The notes below the pieces were generated by a model that was not told the origin of the DNA, searched no databases, and saw nothing but the letters and a program-made list of their open reading frames with translations. DNA of 64,000 nucleotides from Aestuariibacter salexigens DSM 15300 (GTDB lineage Bacteria; Pseudomonadota; Gammaproteobacteria; Enterobacterales; Alteromonadaceae), in NCBI RefSeq assembly GCF_000429145.1, contig NZ_AUBH01000007.1, positions 124,001-188,000 of the forward strand. The letters are read 5' to 3'. Of this stretch, positions 40,622 through 50,363 are shown piece after piece (the stretch's first letter is position 1; every line of letters begins with the position of its first letter). Made by a program: the position numbers and the translations under genes.

Positions 40622-42433
40622 GTGAACGACCCGATTGTGGCGTTAGTGTTAGTCGGCGTGCTTTCCATAGTCTGTCAGTTTGTGGCTTATAAGCTCAAGC
40701 TCCCCGCTATCTTGCCGCTACTGCTGGCCGGTATCGCAGTGGGCCCGATGGTCGGCGTGTTAAATGCAGATGCGCTGTTCGATGATTTACTGTTTCCTAT
40801 TGTTTCCCTATCAGTTGCGATCATACTGTTTGAAGGGGCACTGACTTTACGCTTCAGTGACATTGCCGGGCATGGAAAAATGGTGCGTAATCTTTGCACG
40901 ATTGGGCCATTGGTTACCATGTTGGTGTTGACGCCGGTCACGCATTTTATCCTGGATGCTGGCTGGCAGGTTGCATTTCTGTTCAGTGCCATCGTTACGG
41001 TCACTGGCCCCACCGTCATTGTGCCTCTGCTGCGTTCGGTGCGATTAAATAGTCGGTTGTCCAATATCCTGCGCTGGGAAGGGATCATCATCGACCCCAT
41101 CGGGGCATTGCTGGCAGTCATTGTATTTGAATTTGTGGTGGCGACCCAGGACCCACTGTTGCATACCGGCATCGCGTTTACTCAGACATTGGTCACCGGT
41201 GGCCTGTTTGGCCTTGCTCTGGGATACTTCATGGGATTGATGGTGAGAAATAGCTGGGTGCCCGTTTATCTTCAGAACACGGCCGTACTGACAATTATGC
41301 TAGCCGCTTTTGCTGCATCTAATGTCCTTAGCCATGAGTCGGGTTTGCTTACTGTCACTGTTGCCGGAATACTGATGACCAACATGCGTGGCGTAGATGT
41401 CAGCGGCATACTCGAATTTAAAGAAACCTTGAGTGTTCTGCTCATTTCGGCATTGTTCATTTTGCTGGCGACCCGACTGGACATTGGTGCTCTGATGTCG
41501 CTGGGATGGGGCGCATTACTGCTTATCGCCTGTGTGTTATTTGTAGCCCGCCCCTTGTCAGTCCTGGCCTCTTCCTACGGAGCCAATTTGAACTGGCGTG
41601 AACTGGCAATGTTAAGCTGGATTGCACCGCGTGGGATCGTTGCCGCAGCGGTGTCAGCGTTGTTTGCATTGAAACTGGAAGCGCAGGGCTATACCCAATT
41701 CAGCCTGTTAGTGCCACTGGTATTTATGGTGATTATTTCGACCGTAGTGGTGCAGAGTCTGACATCGGTGAAGATTGCTCAATTGCTAGGTGTGCGTGCT
41801 CCCAGGCCCAATGGTTTTCTGATTTTTGGCAGCAACCCGTTTACTCGTATGTTGGGTAAAGAGCTGAAAAAACAAGGGATAAACGTATGTCTGGCGGATA
41901 CCAACTGGGATGCCATTAGACAGGCGCGAATGTTAGAACTGCCGGTTTATTACGGTAATCCAATATCCGAACATGCTTCACTCAATCTTGATATGTCAGG
42001 GATCGGTAAAGTGTTAGTGGTATCACCTTACCGACAGCTTAATCCGTTAGTCACGTTTCACTTCGAACATGCATTGGGCAAGGGCTCCACGCTGGGATTG
42101 AGTACTCGTGAGCAAAGCCAGCGTCCGAGCCATCAGGTATCGTCTGATTATGCTCAAAAGCTGTGTCTGTTTGACGATGATGCAACCTATGGCGCGCTAT
42201 CGGGCAAGGTCAGCAGAGGTGCAACACTAAAGACAACCCGGCTCACCGAGTCGTTTAGTTTTGATGATTACCTGAACACGTATGGAGAATCAGCGTTGTG
42301 CCTAGTGGCAATTGATCCACACGCTAAAACCTATGTCTTTACTTCCAACCACGACCTCAAACCAAAAGCAGAGTGGAAGGTGATAAGTTTGATAGAGGCA
42401 GAAGAAAACGATAATAAAAACGCAGCTGGGTAG
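40622..42433 (+). CDS. Cation:proton antiporter (CPA family, NhaP-like) with C-terminal TrkA_N-like domain
   Basis: This 603-residue inner-membrane antiporter begins at GTG 40622, with AAGGAG 7 bases upstream. About 12-13 membrane helices occupy residues 1-385. VTVTGPTVIVPLLRSVRLNSRL and WEGIIIDPIGALLAV hold the conserved charged and unwound-helix residues of the Na+/H+ exchanger domain. A Rossmann-type region follows at about 395-520 (GFLIFGSNPFTRMLGKELKKQG, then DTNWDAIRQARML). A small C-terminal part, probably RCK-like, completes the protein. The ion specificity, Na+ or K+, cannot be told. Its stop lies in a bidirectional terminator. Confidence 0.9.
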   Translation: MNDPIVALVLVGVLSIVCQFVAYKLKLPAILPLLLAGIAVGPMVGVLNADALFDDLLFPIVSLSVAIILFEGALTLRFSDIAGHGKMVRNLCTIGPLVTMLVLTPVTHFILDAGWQVAFLFSAIVTVTGPTVIVPLLRSVRLNSRLSNILRWEGIIIDPIGALLAVIVFEFVVATQDPLLHTGIAFTQTLVTGGLFGLALGYFMGLMVRNSWVPVYLQNTAVLTIMLAAFAASNVLSHESGLLTVTVAGILMTNMRGVDVSGILEFKETLSVLLISALFILLATRLDIGALMSLGWGALLLIACVLFVARPLSVLASSYGANLNWRELAMLSWIAPRGIVAAAVSALFALKLEAQGYTQFSLLVPLVFMVIISTVVVQSLTSVKIAQLLGVRAPRPNGFLIFGSNPFTRMLGKELKKQGINVCLADTNWDAIRQARMLELPVYYGNPISEHASLNLDMSGIGKVLVVSPYRQLNPLVTFHFEHALGKGSTLGLSTREQSQRPSHQVSSDYAQKLCLFDDDATYGALSGKVSRGATLKTTRLTESFSFDDYLNTYGESALCLVAIDPHAKTYVFTSNHDLKPKAEWKVISLIEAEENDNKNAAG

Positions 42434-42443
42434 CTGCGTTTTT
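42416..42443. terminator. Bidirectional terminator between the antiporter gene and arcA
   Basis: A 12-bp perfect stem (42416-42427 with 42432-42443, loop GGGT) has an A-run on one side and a T-run on the other, so it works on both strands. The antiporter stop (42431-42433) lies in the loop and right arm. Confidence 0.88.
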
Positions 42444-42469
42444 AATACTTCATAAAGGTAGCGCTATCA

Positions 42470-43177
42470 CTAAACGTCTACGCTGCCACAAAAACGATAG
42501 CCCTCGCCGTGGATAGTCACAATCAACTCTTCATCACTTGGCTCAGACTCAAAGTGCTTGCGAATGCGACGGATAGTGACATCCACAGTGCGGTCGTTAG
42601 GACGCAGCTCTCTACCGGTCATTTCCATGATCAGCTGCTCGCGAGTCAGGATCTTGCCGGGGTTGCTCAAAAACAGGTGCAATGCACGGAACTCGCTGCG
42701 CGGCAGTCTAAACTCTTTGCCTGACGGAGAAATTAGGCTTCTGCTGTCACCGTCAAGGGTCCAACCGTTAAAACTGACGCGACTTGGCAAATCATCATCC
42801 TCGCTGGCATTGCTGGTGCGTGACAGCAGATTTCTGGCGCGGATGGTCAGTTCTCGCGGATTAAACGGTTTAGTCAGGTAATCGTCGGCGCCGATTTCCA
42901 GGCCTAAAATACGGTCCACGTCGTTGTCGCGACCGGTCAGGAAGATCAATCCAACATTTTTTCTATCTCGCACTTCGCGTGCCAGAATCAGCCCATTTTT
43001 TCCGGGCAAATTAATGTCCATGAGGACAAGATTAATCGTGTGATTTTCGAAAAAGTCATGCATCTGCTCGCCGTTTTCCGCCTCGAAAACATTGTAGCCT
43101 TCCGCTTCAAAAAGACTTTTGAGTGTGGTGCGAGTGACGACCTCGTCTTCGACTATCAGGATATTTGGCGTCTGCAT
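42470..43177 (-). CDS. arcA: Response regulator ArcA
   Basis: ArcA represses respiratory and TCA-cycle genes when quinones become reduced. The 235-residue protein begins [20 protein letters not shown], close to E. coli ArcA. The phosphoacceptor is Asp54 in [11 protein letters not shown], and Lys of [11 protein letters not shown] completes the receiver pocket. The winged-helix OmpR-type DNA-binding domain covers about residues 136-233, with [22 protein letters not shown] in the recognition region. A histidine kinase gene lies 149 bases upstream on the same strand. Confidence 0.95.
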   Translation of the reverse strand: MQTPNILIVEDEVVTRTTLKSLFEAEGYNVFEAENGEQMHDFFENHTINLVLMDINLPGKNGLILAREVRDRKNVGLIFLTGRDNDVDRILGLEIGADDYLTKPFNPRELTIRARNLLSRTSNASEDDDLPSRVSFNGWTLDGDSRSLISPSGKEFRLPRSEFRALHLFLSNPGKILTREQLIMEMTGRELRPNDRTVDVTIRRIRKHFESEPSDEELIVTIHGEGYRFCGSVDV

Positions 43178-43286
43178 GATTCTTTTACCATTACGTTTTT
43201 AATACTTTTCAATTTATTCAGTATAACTGAACACGCTAGTCTTTTTCTGTCTGCACACAGTGATATGGTCGTTATGCAAACAATTT

Positions 43287-43303
43287 CTGTAATTTTATTA
43301 CAG
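43287..43303. promoter_or_regulatory. Perfect palindrome upstream of arcA, HexR-type operator candidate
   Basis: CTGTAATTTTATTACAG at 43287-43303 is a 7+3+7 inverted repeat, 110 bases before the arcA start. The core TGTAATTTTATTACA fits the TGTAAT-WWW-ATTACA operator I recall for HexR, a RpiR-type regulator of central carbon metabolism in gammaproteobacteria. It is not followed by a T-run on the minus strand, so it is a poor terminator for the kinase gene. Binding is inference. Confidence 0.45.
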
Positions 43304-43326
43304 TTTTGCCAGGTTAGTCGACCCCG

Positions 43327-44952
43327 TCATGAGCTTTTAGCAACCAGATCGGGCGCTACCCTGCGTACAGGGAAAATTATTTGAAATTCGACACCTGCGC
43401 CTTCCTCGCTGGTAATCGAGATAGAGCCATTCAATGCTTGCGTGACGAGATTGTATACCAGATGCATGCCCAGGCCGCTACCGCCCTGCCCGCGTTTTGT
43501 CGTAACGAACGGGTCAAAAATACGTTTACGTAAGTGTTCAGGGATGCCCACACCGTTATCTTTGTACACGATATTTAATTTGTTATCGCCGATCATCTCG
43601 ACATAAATATCAATCTGACCATGTTCAATATTTTCAAAACCATGGATCACTGAGTTCATGATCAGATTAATCATGATTTGATTGATGGGCCCGGCTTTTG
43701 TCTCGATGAACAGGTTTTCATCACAGTGCACATTGACGTCATGTTGCACTTTCTTGAGGCGAGGGCGCAACGATAACAGGATCTCATCCATCAGTTTGGC
43801 AAATGAGAAGGTTCGGTTACCTTCACTGGACTGGTCAACTGCAACCTGCTTAAAGCTGGAGATCAGTTCCGCAGCACGATTCAGGTTACGGTAAATGATG
43901 TTGAGATTTTCCTGCCCTTCATTAATAAATTTAGACAGAGTACTGGCTTTTAATGACTTATTCTGGAATTCCTGGTCGAGGCTTTTAAGCCTGTCCAGCA
44001 TCATTGTCGAGGCCGTTACGCCCAACCCAATCGGCGTATTAACTTCGTGTGCAACGCCCGCCACCATGTCACCAAGCGAGGCCATCTTCTCATTTTGTAC
44101 CATCTGACGCTGAAACTGATGTAACTTTTCCAGTGTTTGAATAAGTTCCTGATTGGCCTCTTTCAGTGCTAGCGTGCGTTGATTGACTTTTTCTTCCAGG
44201 CTGGCGTTCAGCTTACGGTGTTCTTCTTCTGCCTGCTCCTGACCTAGCATGTAATCCTGCATACGCTCGAGCATGACGTTGATGCCATCTGCCAGCTTGT
44301 TCAGCTCAGTGATGCCGGTCGGTACGGCACGAGCGGAATAGTCTTTTTGTTTGGCTACCCGTTGGGATAAATTGACGAGGTTTTCAATCGGCCGGGTTAC
44401 TCGCTCCTGTAATCGCATAACCAGCAAAAAACACAGCACCAGCATCAACAGCAACACGACCACTGCAATGATGATGGCGTCGCTTATCAAGGCTTCAAGT
44501 TGCTCAGTGGACGCCCTGACATAGCTGTATCCGACAATATCCCTTTCTATTAACACCGGGGTCATGACTTCAATGTAGGTGTCGGTAATGACCGGGTTTT
44601 CCAACTCTTCCTTGCGCTCTGACATATCCCCAACCGGAGAACGACTAAGATTAGTGAATTGTGCGACGGGCTGAAGCGCAGCGTCGTACAGGTGTATTAT
44701 TTTGACCGGAATACTGCCGGGCAGGTTTTGATAGTTGGATAATTCAATCACATCGCCACTTTGCATCTGTTCTGCGTAGGCGATACCAATAATTTGTGAC
44801 GCGGTGATGACGTCAGATTTTAATAATTGCTCGGTGTTATCGATCTGATTAAACAGTGACAGGCCTGATGTCAAAAGCAACGCGAGCGACGTTATTGCCA
44901 TGGTGACCCAGACAAAAAGTTGCTTGATTGACAGCGATTGGCGCGTATCCAA
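43327..44952 (-). CDS. Membrane sensor histidine kinase upstream of arcA
   Basis: This 541-residue kinase has a membrane helix at about 13-36, a periplasmic sensor segment at 37-156, a second helix at about 157-179, a HAMP domain to about 233 and a coiled coil to about 285. The H-box MVAGVAHEVNTPIG contains phospho-His302. The ATPase domain has DNGVGIPEHL, FDPFVTTKRG and GGSGLGMHLV. There is no receiver or Hpt domain, so it is not ArcB, which is a phosphorelay kinase. The signal is unknown. Location suggests that ArcA or another regulator is its target; this is inference. Confidence 0.88.
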   Translation of the reverse strand: MDTRQSLSIKQLFVWVTMAITSLALLLTSGLSLFNQIDNTEQLLKSDVITASQIIGIAYAEQMQSGDVIELSNYQNLPGSIPVKIIHLYDAALQPVAQFTNLSRSPVGDMSERKEELENPVITDTYIEVMTPVLIERDIVGYSYVRASTEQLEALISDAIIIAVVVLLLMLVLCFLLVMRLQERVTRPIENLVNLSQRVAKQKDYSARAVPTGITELNKLADGINVMLERMQDYMLGQEQAEEEHRKLNASLEEKVNQRTLALKEANQELIQTLEKLHQFQRQMVQNEKMASLGDMVAGVAHEVNTPIGLGVTASTMMLDRLKSLDQEFQNKSLKASTLSKFINEGQENLNIIYRNLNRAAELISSFKQVAVDQSSEGNRTFSFAKLMDEILLSLRPRLKKVQHDVNVHCDENLFIETKAGPINQIMINLIMNSVIHGFENIEHGQIDIYVEMIGDNKLNIVYKDNGVGIPEHLRKRIFDPFVTTKRGQGGSGLGMHLVYNLVTQALNGSISITSEEGAGVEFQIIFPVRRVAPDLVAKSS

Positions 44953-45084
44953 TATCGATTCCGTGACTGCGTAACGTGCAATACTAAAATGTAATATTGA
45001 TATAAACTTGGCGAAAATGAAACTTTTTCAAGTAAATAGCGGTTCTACCGGAAAAATCTGCGGTGGTCGACAGGTTAGTTGAAG

Positions 45085-45492
45085 ATGCAAAGGCATAGTC
45101 AAAAGCTCTGGAATGCTTACAAAACTACCCGTTTTCAATGGCTTGAAGCAGAGCCATTGTGGACCCGTTTTGCCATCATTACGGCCTGGAATCCGCGTAG
45201 TCGCGTCACGCCTGCTTCAATCAATAAGACTCGACAGTCGGTGTTAATGCATCGTTTGTCGGAAGAGGGTATAAAATACCGTCATATCCTTGCGGGAAAT
45301 CCTGATTTCAGCTACAGCGAAGCGAGTCTTGCGGTACGCACCGATAAGGTAATGGCAGCGTTACTTTGTCAGGAGCTGGAGCAAAACGCCTATTTTTGGG
45401 TGCAGGAAGGGGAGTTGACTCTGCTACCTGTCATGTTTGACTTAGCAGGCGCAGCGCATCTAGGAGCATTTCAGGACAGAGTGCAAACTTAA
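45085..45492 (+). CDS. DUF3293 domain-containing protein
   Basis: This 135-residue cytoplasmic protein shows the DUF3293 features: FAIITAWNPRSRVTPASINKTR near the N-terminus and GNPDFSYSEASLAVRTDKVMA in the middle. The family's function is unknown. The ATG at 45085 is chosen over a TTG two codons earlier. It is divergent from the kinase gene and convergent, with a 4-base overlap, with the small secreted-protein gene. Confidence 0.8.
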   Translation: MQRHSQKLWNAYKTTRFQWLEAEPLWTRFAIITAWNPRSRVTPASINKTRQSVLMHRLSEEGIKYRHILAGNPDFSYSEASLAVRTDKVMAALLCQELEQNAYFWVQEGELTLLPVMFDLAGAAHLGAFQDRVQT

Positions 45493-45821
45493 CGATAACT
45501 AATGAGCCGCTCTAGTGTTGCCTGGTCAACACCTAACTCAGCCGTGAGCTTTCGCAACCTGGTCTGTCGGGCAATTCGCTGCACATCATTTGTCACTGGT
45601 TCATTTAAAAATGCAAAGTCGGCCAGACAGATGCATATCGGGCTATTCATTGTCACATTCATAACCGGCACATCTACCGGTGAGCGTTTAATAATTGTAT
45701 GAGGGCAGGCTTGCGTTCGATTGGGGTCTTGCAGGCAATTGTCGCCAATTTCCTGTGCATAACTAACGTTGCTGGCAATGAGCGCCAGCAACACGCTAAT
45801 GAGTGGTCTTTTATACTGCAT
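45489..45821 (-). CDS. Small secreted protein of unknown function
   Basis: I do not recognise this family. The 110-residue protein has a clear signal peptide (LISVLLALIASNVSYA, cut before QEIGDN), then four cysteines (NCLQD, ACPHT, ICIC) and a helical C-terminus. The spacing suggests one or two disulfides in a small periplasmic domain. Its start abuts the glgA stop, so it may be translated from the glgCA transcript. Confidence 0.65.
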   Translation of the reverse strand: MQYKRPLISVLLALIASNVSYAQEIGDNCLQDPNRTQACPHTIIKRSPVDVPVMNVTMNSPICICLADFAFLNEPVTNDVQRIARQTRLRKLTAELGVDQATLERLISYR

Positions 45822-47248
45822 TATGCACTCATCTGGTTGTAAAGGTTCTCATAATTGAGTGCTGCATCCTGCCAGGTAAATCGTGAACTCATGGCATGGC
45901 GCTGCATGCGTTCGAAGCGCTGTGGATATTCATGGTAAAACAACAAAGCGCGTCTCAGACAATTCAGTAATGCGCTGGCATCGGGGCGCTCAAACACAAA
46001 ACCGGTAGCCTGCTCGGGATCATCATGCAGGTCAGCAACGGTGTCCTTCAATCCTCCAACAGCTCTGACAATAGGTAACGTGCCGTATGCCAGACTGTAC
46101 ATTTGATTCAACCCGCAGGGCTCGAACAAGGATGGCATCAGAAAAAAGTCACTGCCGGCTTCGACCAAATGTGCCAGCCTGACGCTGAAATCGTTGCGAA
46201 ACACGCACTTTTCCGGATGCTGCTTGGCGTGAGATTCAAGCACGTCACTGACCGACGGGTCGCCAGTGCCGATAATGATCAATTGCACGTTGTGCTCAAG
46301 CAAATGACCGATGATTGGCAGTAAGTAGCCAAAGCCTTTTTGCTCAGTTAAACGACACACCATACCCACAATTGGAATGTCTGCTGTGGTTTGCAGATTA
46401 AATTCTTTTTGTAGTGCAGCTTTACACACCTGTTTGCCTTCGAATTCTTCGGCAGTGTAATTTTGCGGCAAGTATTTATCGGTATGTGGATCCCACTGTG
46501 TGTAATCACAGCCGTTGAGAATGCCGCTGACATCATGGCGACGTCGGTGAAATTCATCATACAAGTTGTGCGAACCCAGAGGGGTTAGCAGTTCCTGGCC
46601 GTAGTTTGGACTAACGGCATTGATTTTGTGCGCATAGCGAATGCCAATACGCAGAAAGTTAAGTGCATCGCCATCCAGTTGACGTCGAAGTTCCTGATGT
46701 GGAAGGAGGTAAGGAATGTCCTCAAAGCGATGCGTTCCCTGATAGGCGCCATTGTGGATGGTCAGCAGCACACGACTGTTGGCATAAAAACCTGAGCTGT
46801 CAGTGCGCGCGAAATAAGGCGTTAATGCCGTGTGCCAGTCATTGCAATGAATGATATCGGGCTGAAAATGCATAGCTTTGCCAACCTGCAGGGCAGCACT
46901 GGCGAAAAATGCAAAGCGCTCAGCGTTGTCGCTGTAGGCATGATACCCATCGGAATAAAGCCCCTGACGGTGAAAGTATTCAGGATAATCGACGCAATAA
47001 ACGGGCACGCCCTGAAAATCTAATTCTTTTATGCCAAATTCGTAAGGGCGATCAAAGGCGTAAAGCGTCTGGCGAGGACATGCATCCTGCAGCTGATATT
47101 GCTCTGCGACGCTTTTGTAGTATGGCTTTACAATGCGTACATCGTGTCCCATCGCCTTTAGTGCCAGAGGCAGTGCTTTGGCGACATCGGCCAAACCACC
47201 TGTTTTGGCCAGATCTTCGACCTCGGACACAACGAACAGAATTTTCAT
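45821..47248 (-). CDS. glgA: Glycogen synthase GlgA
   Basis: GlgA transfers glucose from ADP-glucose to a growing alpha-1,4-glucan. The 475-residue GT5 enzyme begins MKILFVVSEVEDLAKTGGLADVAKALP, where KTGGL is the ADP-glucose-binding motif. FLMPSLFEPCGLNQMYSLAYGTLPIVR in the C-terminal half contains the catalytic-site Glu of the E-X7-E type. It follows glgC with no gap. No branching-enzyme or phosphorylase gene lies nearby. Confidence 0.97.
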   Translation of the reverse strand: MKILFVVSEVEDLAKTGGLADVAKALPLALKAMGHDVRIVKPYYKSVAEQYQLQDACPRQTLYAFDRPYEFGIKELDFQGVPVYCVDYPEYFHRQGLYSDGYHAYSDNAERFAFFASAALQVGKAMHFQPDIIHCNDWHTALTPYFARTDSSGFYANSRVLLTIHNGAYQGTHRFEDIPYLLPHQELRRQLDGDALNFLRIGIRYAHKINAVSPNYGQELLTPLGSHNLYDEFHRRRHDVSGILNGCDYTQWDPHTDKYLPQNYTAEEFEGKQVCKAALQKEFNLQTTADIPIVGMVCRLTEQKGFGYLLPIIGHLLEHNVQLIIIGTGDPSVSDVLESHAKQHPEKCVFRNDFSVRLAHLVEAGSDFFLMPSLFEPCGLNQMYSLAYGTLPIVRAVGGLKDTVADLHDDPEQATGFVFERPDASALLNCLRRALLFYHEYPQRFERMQRHAMSSRFTWQDAALNYENLYNQMSA

Positions 47249-48472
47249 TCAATACCCAACCTTCATACCTTTTGAAATAACGACGATACCGTCATCGGTT
47301 ACCGTTAATCCTCTGGATTTATCAAGCTCGAGATCTAACCCTATTTGCGTGCAGGGTGCAATGCTTACGCCCTTATCTGCAATCACTTTATATAACTGAC
47401 AACCTTCGCCTACCGTTGCTTTGCCAAGGAATATGGTTTGCTTTAGTGATGAACCGGCACCCACAAATACGTTGTAGCCCAGTACGCAGTTTTCCACTTT
47501 TGCACCTTCGACCTCACAGCCGGATGAGATAATGGCATTGTGTACACTGCTGTCGACACCAGCTTTGTCCGCCATAATTTTGGCTGAGGGGACTGGCGGA
47601 TGATAGCTGCGCAACGGCCATTTTCTGTTGTACAGATTGAATTGAGGGTCGTGAGCAAGTAGGTCCATGTGAGCCTGCCAGAACGCAGACAGGGTGCCGA
47701 CATCACGCCAGTAAAAACACTCATTTTCATCTGGTATCTGGTTACGATGAAAATCATACACCCTGACATTGTGGGTTTTAAACACGGTTGGAATGATATC
47801 GGCACCAAAGTCGTGTTTCGATTCAAGCTGATGAGAGTCGTTGTCCAATGTCTGATAAAGGAACTCAGCGTTAAATACGTAGTTTCCCATGGACACCAGG
47901 GCCATATCAGGATGATCAGGAAGCGGAGTGGGGTTTTCTGGCTTCTCTTCAAAACCGATCATCTGATAATTTTCGTCCACGGCTATCACGCCAAATCGCC
48001 TGGCGTCCTCAAGAGGCACCCGGGTGGCACACACGGTCAGATCGGCATTGGACTTTTCGTGATATCGGACCATCTGTCGAACGTCCATTTTGTATATGTG
48101 ATCGCTACCAAATACACAGACATTATCCGGCTCATGCATGCTGATTAATCTTATATTCTGATAAATTGCATCGGCAGTACCCTCATACCAGCGTTTGCCC
48201 ATGCGCATTTGCGCCGGGATGGCATCAATGAAGTTGCCAGTCAATCCAGATAGATACCAGGCCTGTCTTAGATGGATATTGAGTGACTGTGACTTGAACT
48301 GTGTTAACACGTAGATCTTTAAAAAATCTGAGTTAACAAAATTATTCAGTACAAAGTCTATCAGCCGCAGACTTCCTGCAAAGGGCACAGCAGGCTTGCT
48401 ACGGGACTGCGTTAAGGGATACAGGCGAGTGCCGGCACCTCCTGCGAGGATCATGGCCAAAGTGCGTGACAT
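47249..48472 (-). CDS. glgC: Glucose-1-phosphate adenylyltransferase GlgC
   Basis: GlgC makes ADP-glucose, the committed step of bacterial glycogen synthesis. The 407-residue protein opens with the nucleotidyltransferase motif [20 protein letters not shown] at residues 8-27. [13 protein letters not shown] is the family segment around the catalytic Lys, and a left-handed beta-helix domain closes the protein. Allosteric control by fructose-1,6-bisphosphate is expected from the family. The 72-base leader before it holds a GCCTT/AAGGC hairpin at 48520-48533. Confidence 0.97.
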   Translation of the reverse strand: MSRTLAMILAGGAGTRLYPLTQSRSKPAVPFAGSLRLIDFVLNNFVNSDFLKIYVLTQFKSQSLNIHLRQAWYLSGLTGNFIDAIPAQMRMGKRWYEGTADAIYQNIRLISMHEPDNVCVFGSDHIYKMDVRQMVRYHEKSNADLTVCATRVPLEDARRFGVIAVDENYQMIGFEEKPENPTPLPDHPDMALVSMGNYVFNAEFLYQTLDNDSHQLESKHDFGADIIPTVFKTHNVRVYDFHRNQIPDENECFYWRDVGTLSAFWQAHMDLLAHDPQFNLYNRKWPLRSYHPPVPSAKIMADKAGVDSSVHNAIISSGCEVEGAKVENCVLGYNVFVGAGSSLKQTIFLGKATVGEGCQLYKVIADKGVSIAPCTQIGLDLELDKSRGLTVTDDGIVVISKGMKVGY

Positions 48473-48519
48473 AGAACGAATCTTCAGGCTGGTGTATGTC
48501 TTCTAAGCCTAGCAAATCA

Positions 48520-48533
48520 GCCTTTTTTAAGGC
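48520..48533. terminator. Short hairpin between rsmC and glgC
   Basis: A 5-bp stem, GCCTT at 48520-48524 and AAGGC at 48529-48533 with a 4-base loop, lies between the rsmC stop and the glgC start on the minus strand. The stem is weak and only a short T-rich stretch follows, so termination here would be partial at best. Confidence 0.3.
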
Positions 48534-48544
48534 CTAGATTTGGA

Positions 48545-49573
48545 TCAATGTTTTACACAATGGTATACAGAAAATTTGCCGGTCTGCGCCAATAGGGAAA
48601 ATTTACCAAACTGGTTTTGCAGGGCGTCAGGATATTTTAAAAAGCGATTAGCCACCAAGGTTAACGATGCTGATGGCTGCATATGTGCTGCAATGTCCCG
48701 AATAAAGCATTCTGTAACGGCATAATCGGTTTGGGTACCTGAGCCGTGAAACGGTGGATTGGTGTAGATGGCTGAAAATTTTCCTGTAATATTTTTTAAG
48801 CCATCAGAGGGTAGGATCTCGGCGTCGACGTGGTTTTGACTACAACTTTGTCTGGCGCAGTAAAGCGCTAGTGCATTGAAGTCTGTCATCACCACATTGA
48901 TAGATGGATTTTGCTGCGCGGCAAAACAGCCGATGACGCCAGCTCCGCAGGCAAAATCGAGTATCCGTCCGTCGGGCACCTCGGTGAGGTTTTCCAGGAG
49001 CAACTGTGTACCCGGGTCCAGTTCACGGTGACTAAACACGCCCGGCAATGATGCAATACGACAGCTGTGCAACCCCACTTTATAGTCACGCCAACTGACA
49101 TAGTCCTCTATCGCAAAAGTTTTCACTTGTTGCTCAACAGTGACTGCATATAGGCCACAATGCTTGGCAGCATCGACTTTTTGTACTCGGCTACCGTAGG
49201 TGCTAAGTAACTTTCCTGCGCTTTTAATTCCCGCGTTGTTAGCGCCTACCAGCATAATTGTCGCACCTTCCGGCAATGCGAAAGCGAGATTATGCAGTAA
49301 CATCGCTAAGTGAGCCTTGGATTTTGGCAAGTAAACCACCGCGCCCCGGCATGCTTTAAGCTCGTTTACCTGCGCGCCAAAATATTGATTGGCAAATTGC
49401 GAACACTGCTCGTAAACATCATAAAACTGATGAAAGCCTGCCAGCGACCCATTGGTTTGCGTGCGACCCAAATCATTAAAAATATAAGCTTCGGTAGGAT
49501 TGACGAGCAGCCAGTGCCCCTCTGTAAATATATCCTGATTACGCAACAATAGTTGACTAGGCAAACTTAACAT
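48545..49573 (-). CDS. rsmC: 16S rRNA (guanine1207-N2)-methyltransferase RsmC
   Basis: RsmC methylates G1207 of 16S rRNA using S-adenosylmethionine. The 342-residue protein has an N-terminal degenerate methyltransferase-like domain and a C-terminal catalytic domain. Motif I is ILDFACGAGVIGCFAAQ and the catalytic segment is AIYTNPPFHGSGTQTDY with the NPPF motif of N-methyltransferases. It is coupled to trmB: the stop of trmB and the ATG of rsmC overlap at 49571-49575. Confidence 0.93.
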   Translation of the reverse strand: MLSLPSQLLLRNQDIFTEGHWLLVNPTEAYIFNDLGRTQTNGSLAGFHQFYDVYEQCSQFANQYFGAQVNELKACRGAVVYLPKSKAHLAMLLHNLAFALPEGATIMLVGANNAGIKSAGKLLSTYGSRVQKVDAAKHCGLYAVTVEQQVKTFAIEDYVSWRDYKVGLHSCRIASLPGVFSHRELDPGTQLLLENLTEVPDGRILDFACGAGVIGCFAAQQNPSINVVMTDFNALALYCARQSCSQNHVDAEILPSDGLKNITGKFSAIYTNPPFHGSGTQTDYAVTECFIRDIAAHMQPSASLTLVANRFLKYPDALQNQFGKFSLLAQTGKFSVYHCVKH

Positions 49574-50292
49574 CAGGCAACCCGCTCGAACAGCATATCC
49601 CAGACACCGTGACCCAACCGCTGTCCGCGTTGTTCAAATTTGGTTAACGGACGAAATTCGGGACGTTCAATGTAATCACCGGTTGGCGACAGGTTCTGCC
49701 AGCCGTCGCATTGCTGCATCACTTCCAGCATATGCTCAGCGTACGGCTCCCAATCCGTTGCCATGTGCAATTGTCCGCCCACACTCAGTGCGCCCCGCAC
49801 TACGTTAATAAAATCGGGTTGAACAATACGACGTTTGTGGTGGCGCTTTTTATGCCATGGGTCTGGGAAATACAGCTGCAAGCGGTGAAGGCTATTGGCA
49901 GGAATACAGTTTTTTAATACCTCAACGGCATCGTGCTCCATCACTCGCAAGTTGGTCAATCCGGCTTCTTCAGCATCTGCCAGACAGGCACCTACGCCCG
50001 GGCGATGCACTTCGATACCGATAAAATCTTTATCAGGTTCGGCACTGGCCATCTGGACCAATGATTTGCCCATACCAAAGCCAATCTCGAGGACGACGGG
50101 GGCGCGGCGGGAAAAGACTTTTTCAAGATCAAACGTCTGCCCATCGTAGTCCAGACCCATGACAGGCCAATTTTTTTCAAGTGCACGGGCCTGACCCTTG
50201 GTCAGTCTGCCTTCACGTTTTACAAAGCTTTGTACTTTGCGAACATAGACACCCGCCGCTTCGGCTTCCTGTTGATTTTTAAATTGGCCCAC
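49573..50292 (-). CDS. trmB: tRNA (guanine46-N7)-methyltransferase TrmB
   Basis: TrmB makes m7G46 in the tRNA variable loop. The 239-residue protein carries the SAM motif [17 protein letters not shown]. The catalytic region is [24 protein letters not shown], the most conserved part of the family. The C-terminal segment [19 protein letters not shown] is also typical. It is co-transcribed with rsmC. Confidence 0.97.
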   Translation of the reverse strand: MGQFKNQQEAEAAGVYVRKVQSFVKREGRLTKGQARALEKNWPVMGLDYDGQTFDLEKVFSRRAPVVLEIGFGMGKSLVQMASAEPDKDFIGIEVHRPGVGACLADAEEAGLTNLRVMEHDAVEVLKNCIPANSLHRLQLYFPDPWHKKRHHKRRIVQPDFINVVRGALSVGGQLHMATDWEPYAEHMLEVMQQCDGWQNLSPTGDYIERPEFRPLTKFEQRGQRLGHGVWDMLFERVA

Positions 50293-50363
50293 CAGATGTT
50301 CTCCTGTCGCTAGATGCGAATGAAAGTGGCGCGCATTATGCCGCCTGAACGGATAAATGCAAC

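Noticed and set aside
43040-43384. Plus-strand open frame across the kinase-arcA gap
   Set aside because: It overlaps arcA and the kinase gene antisense and has no coding signature.
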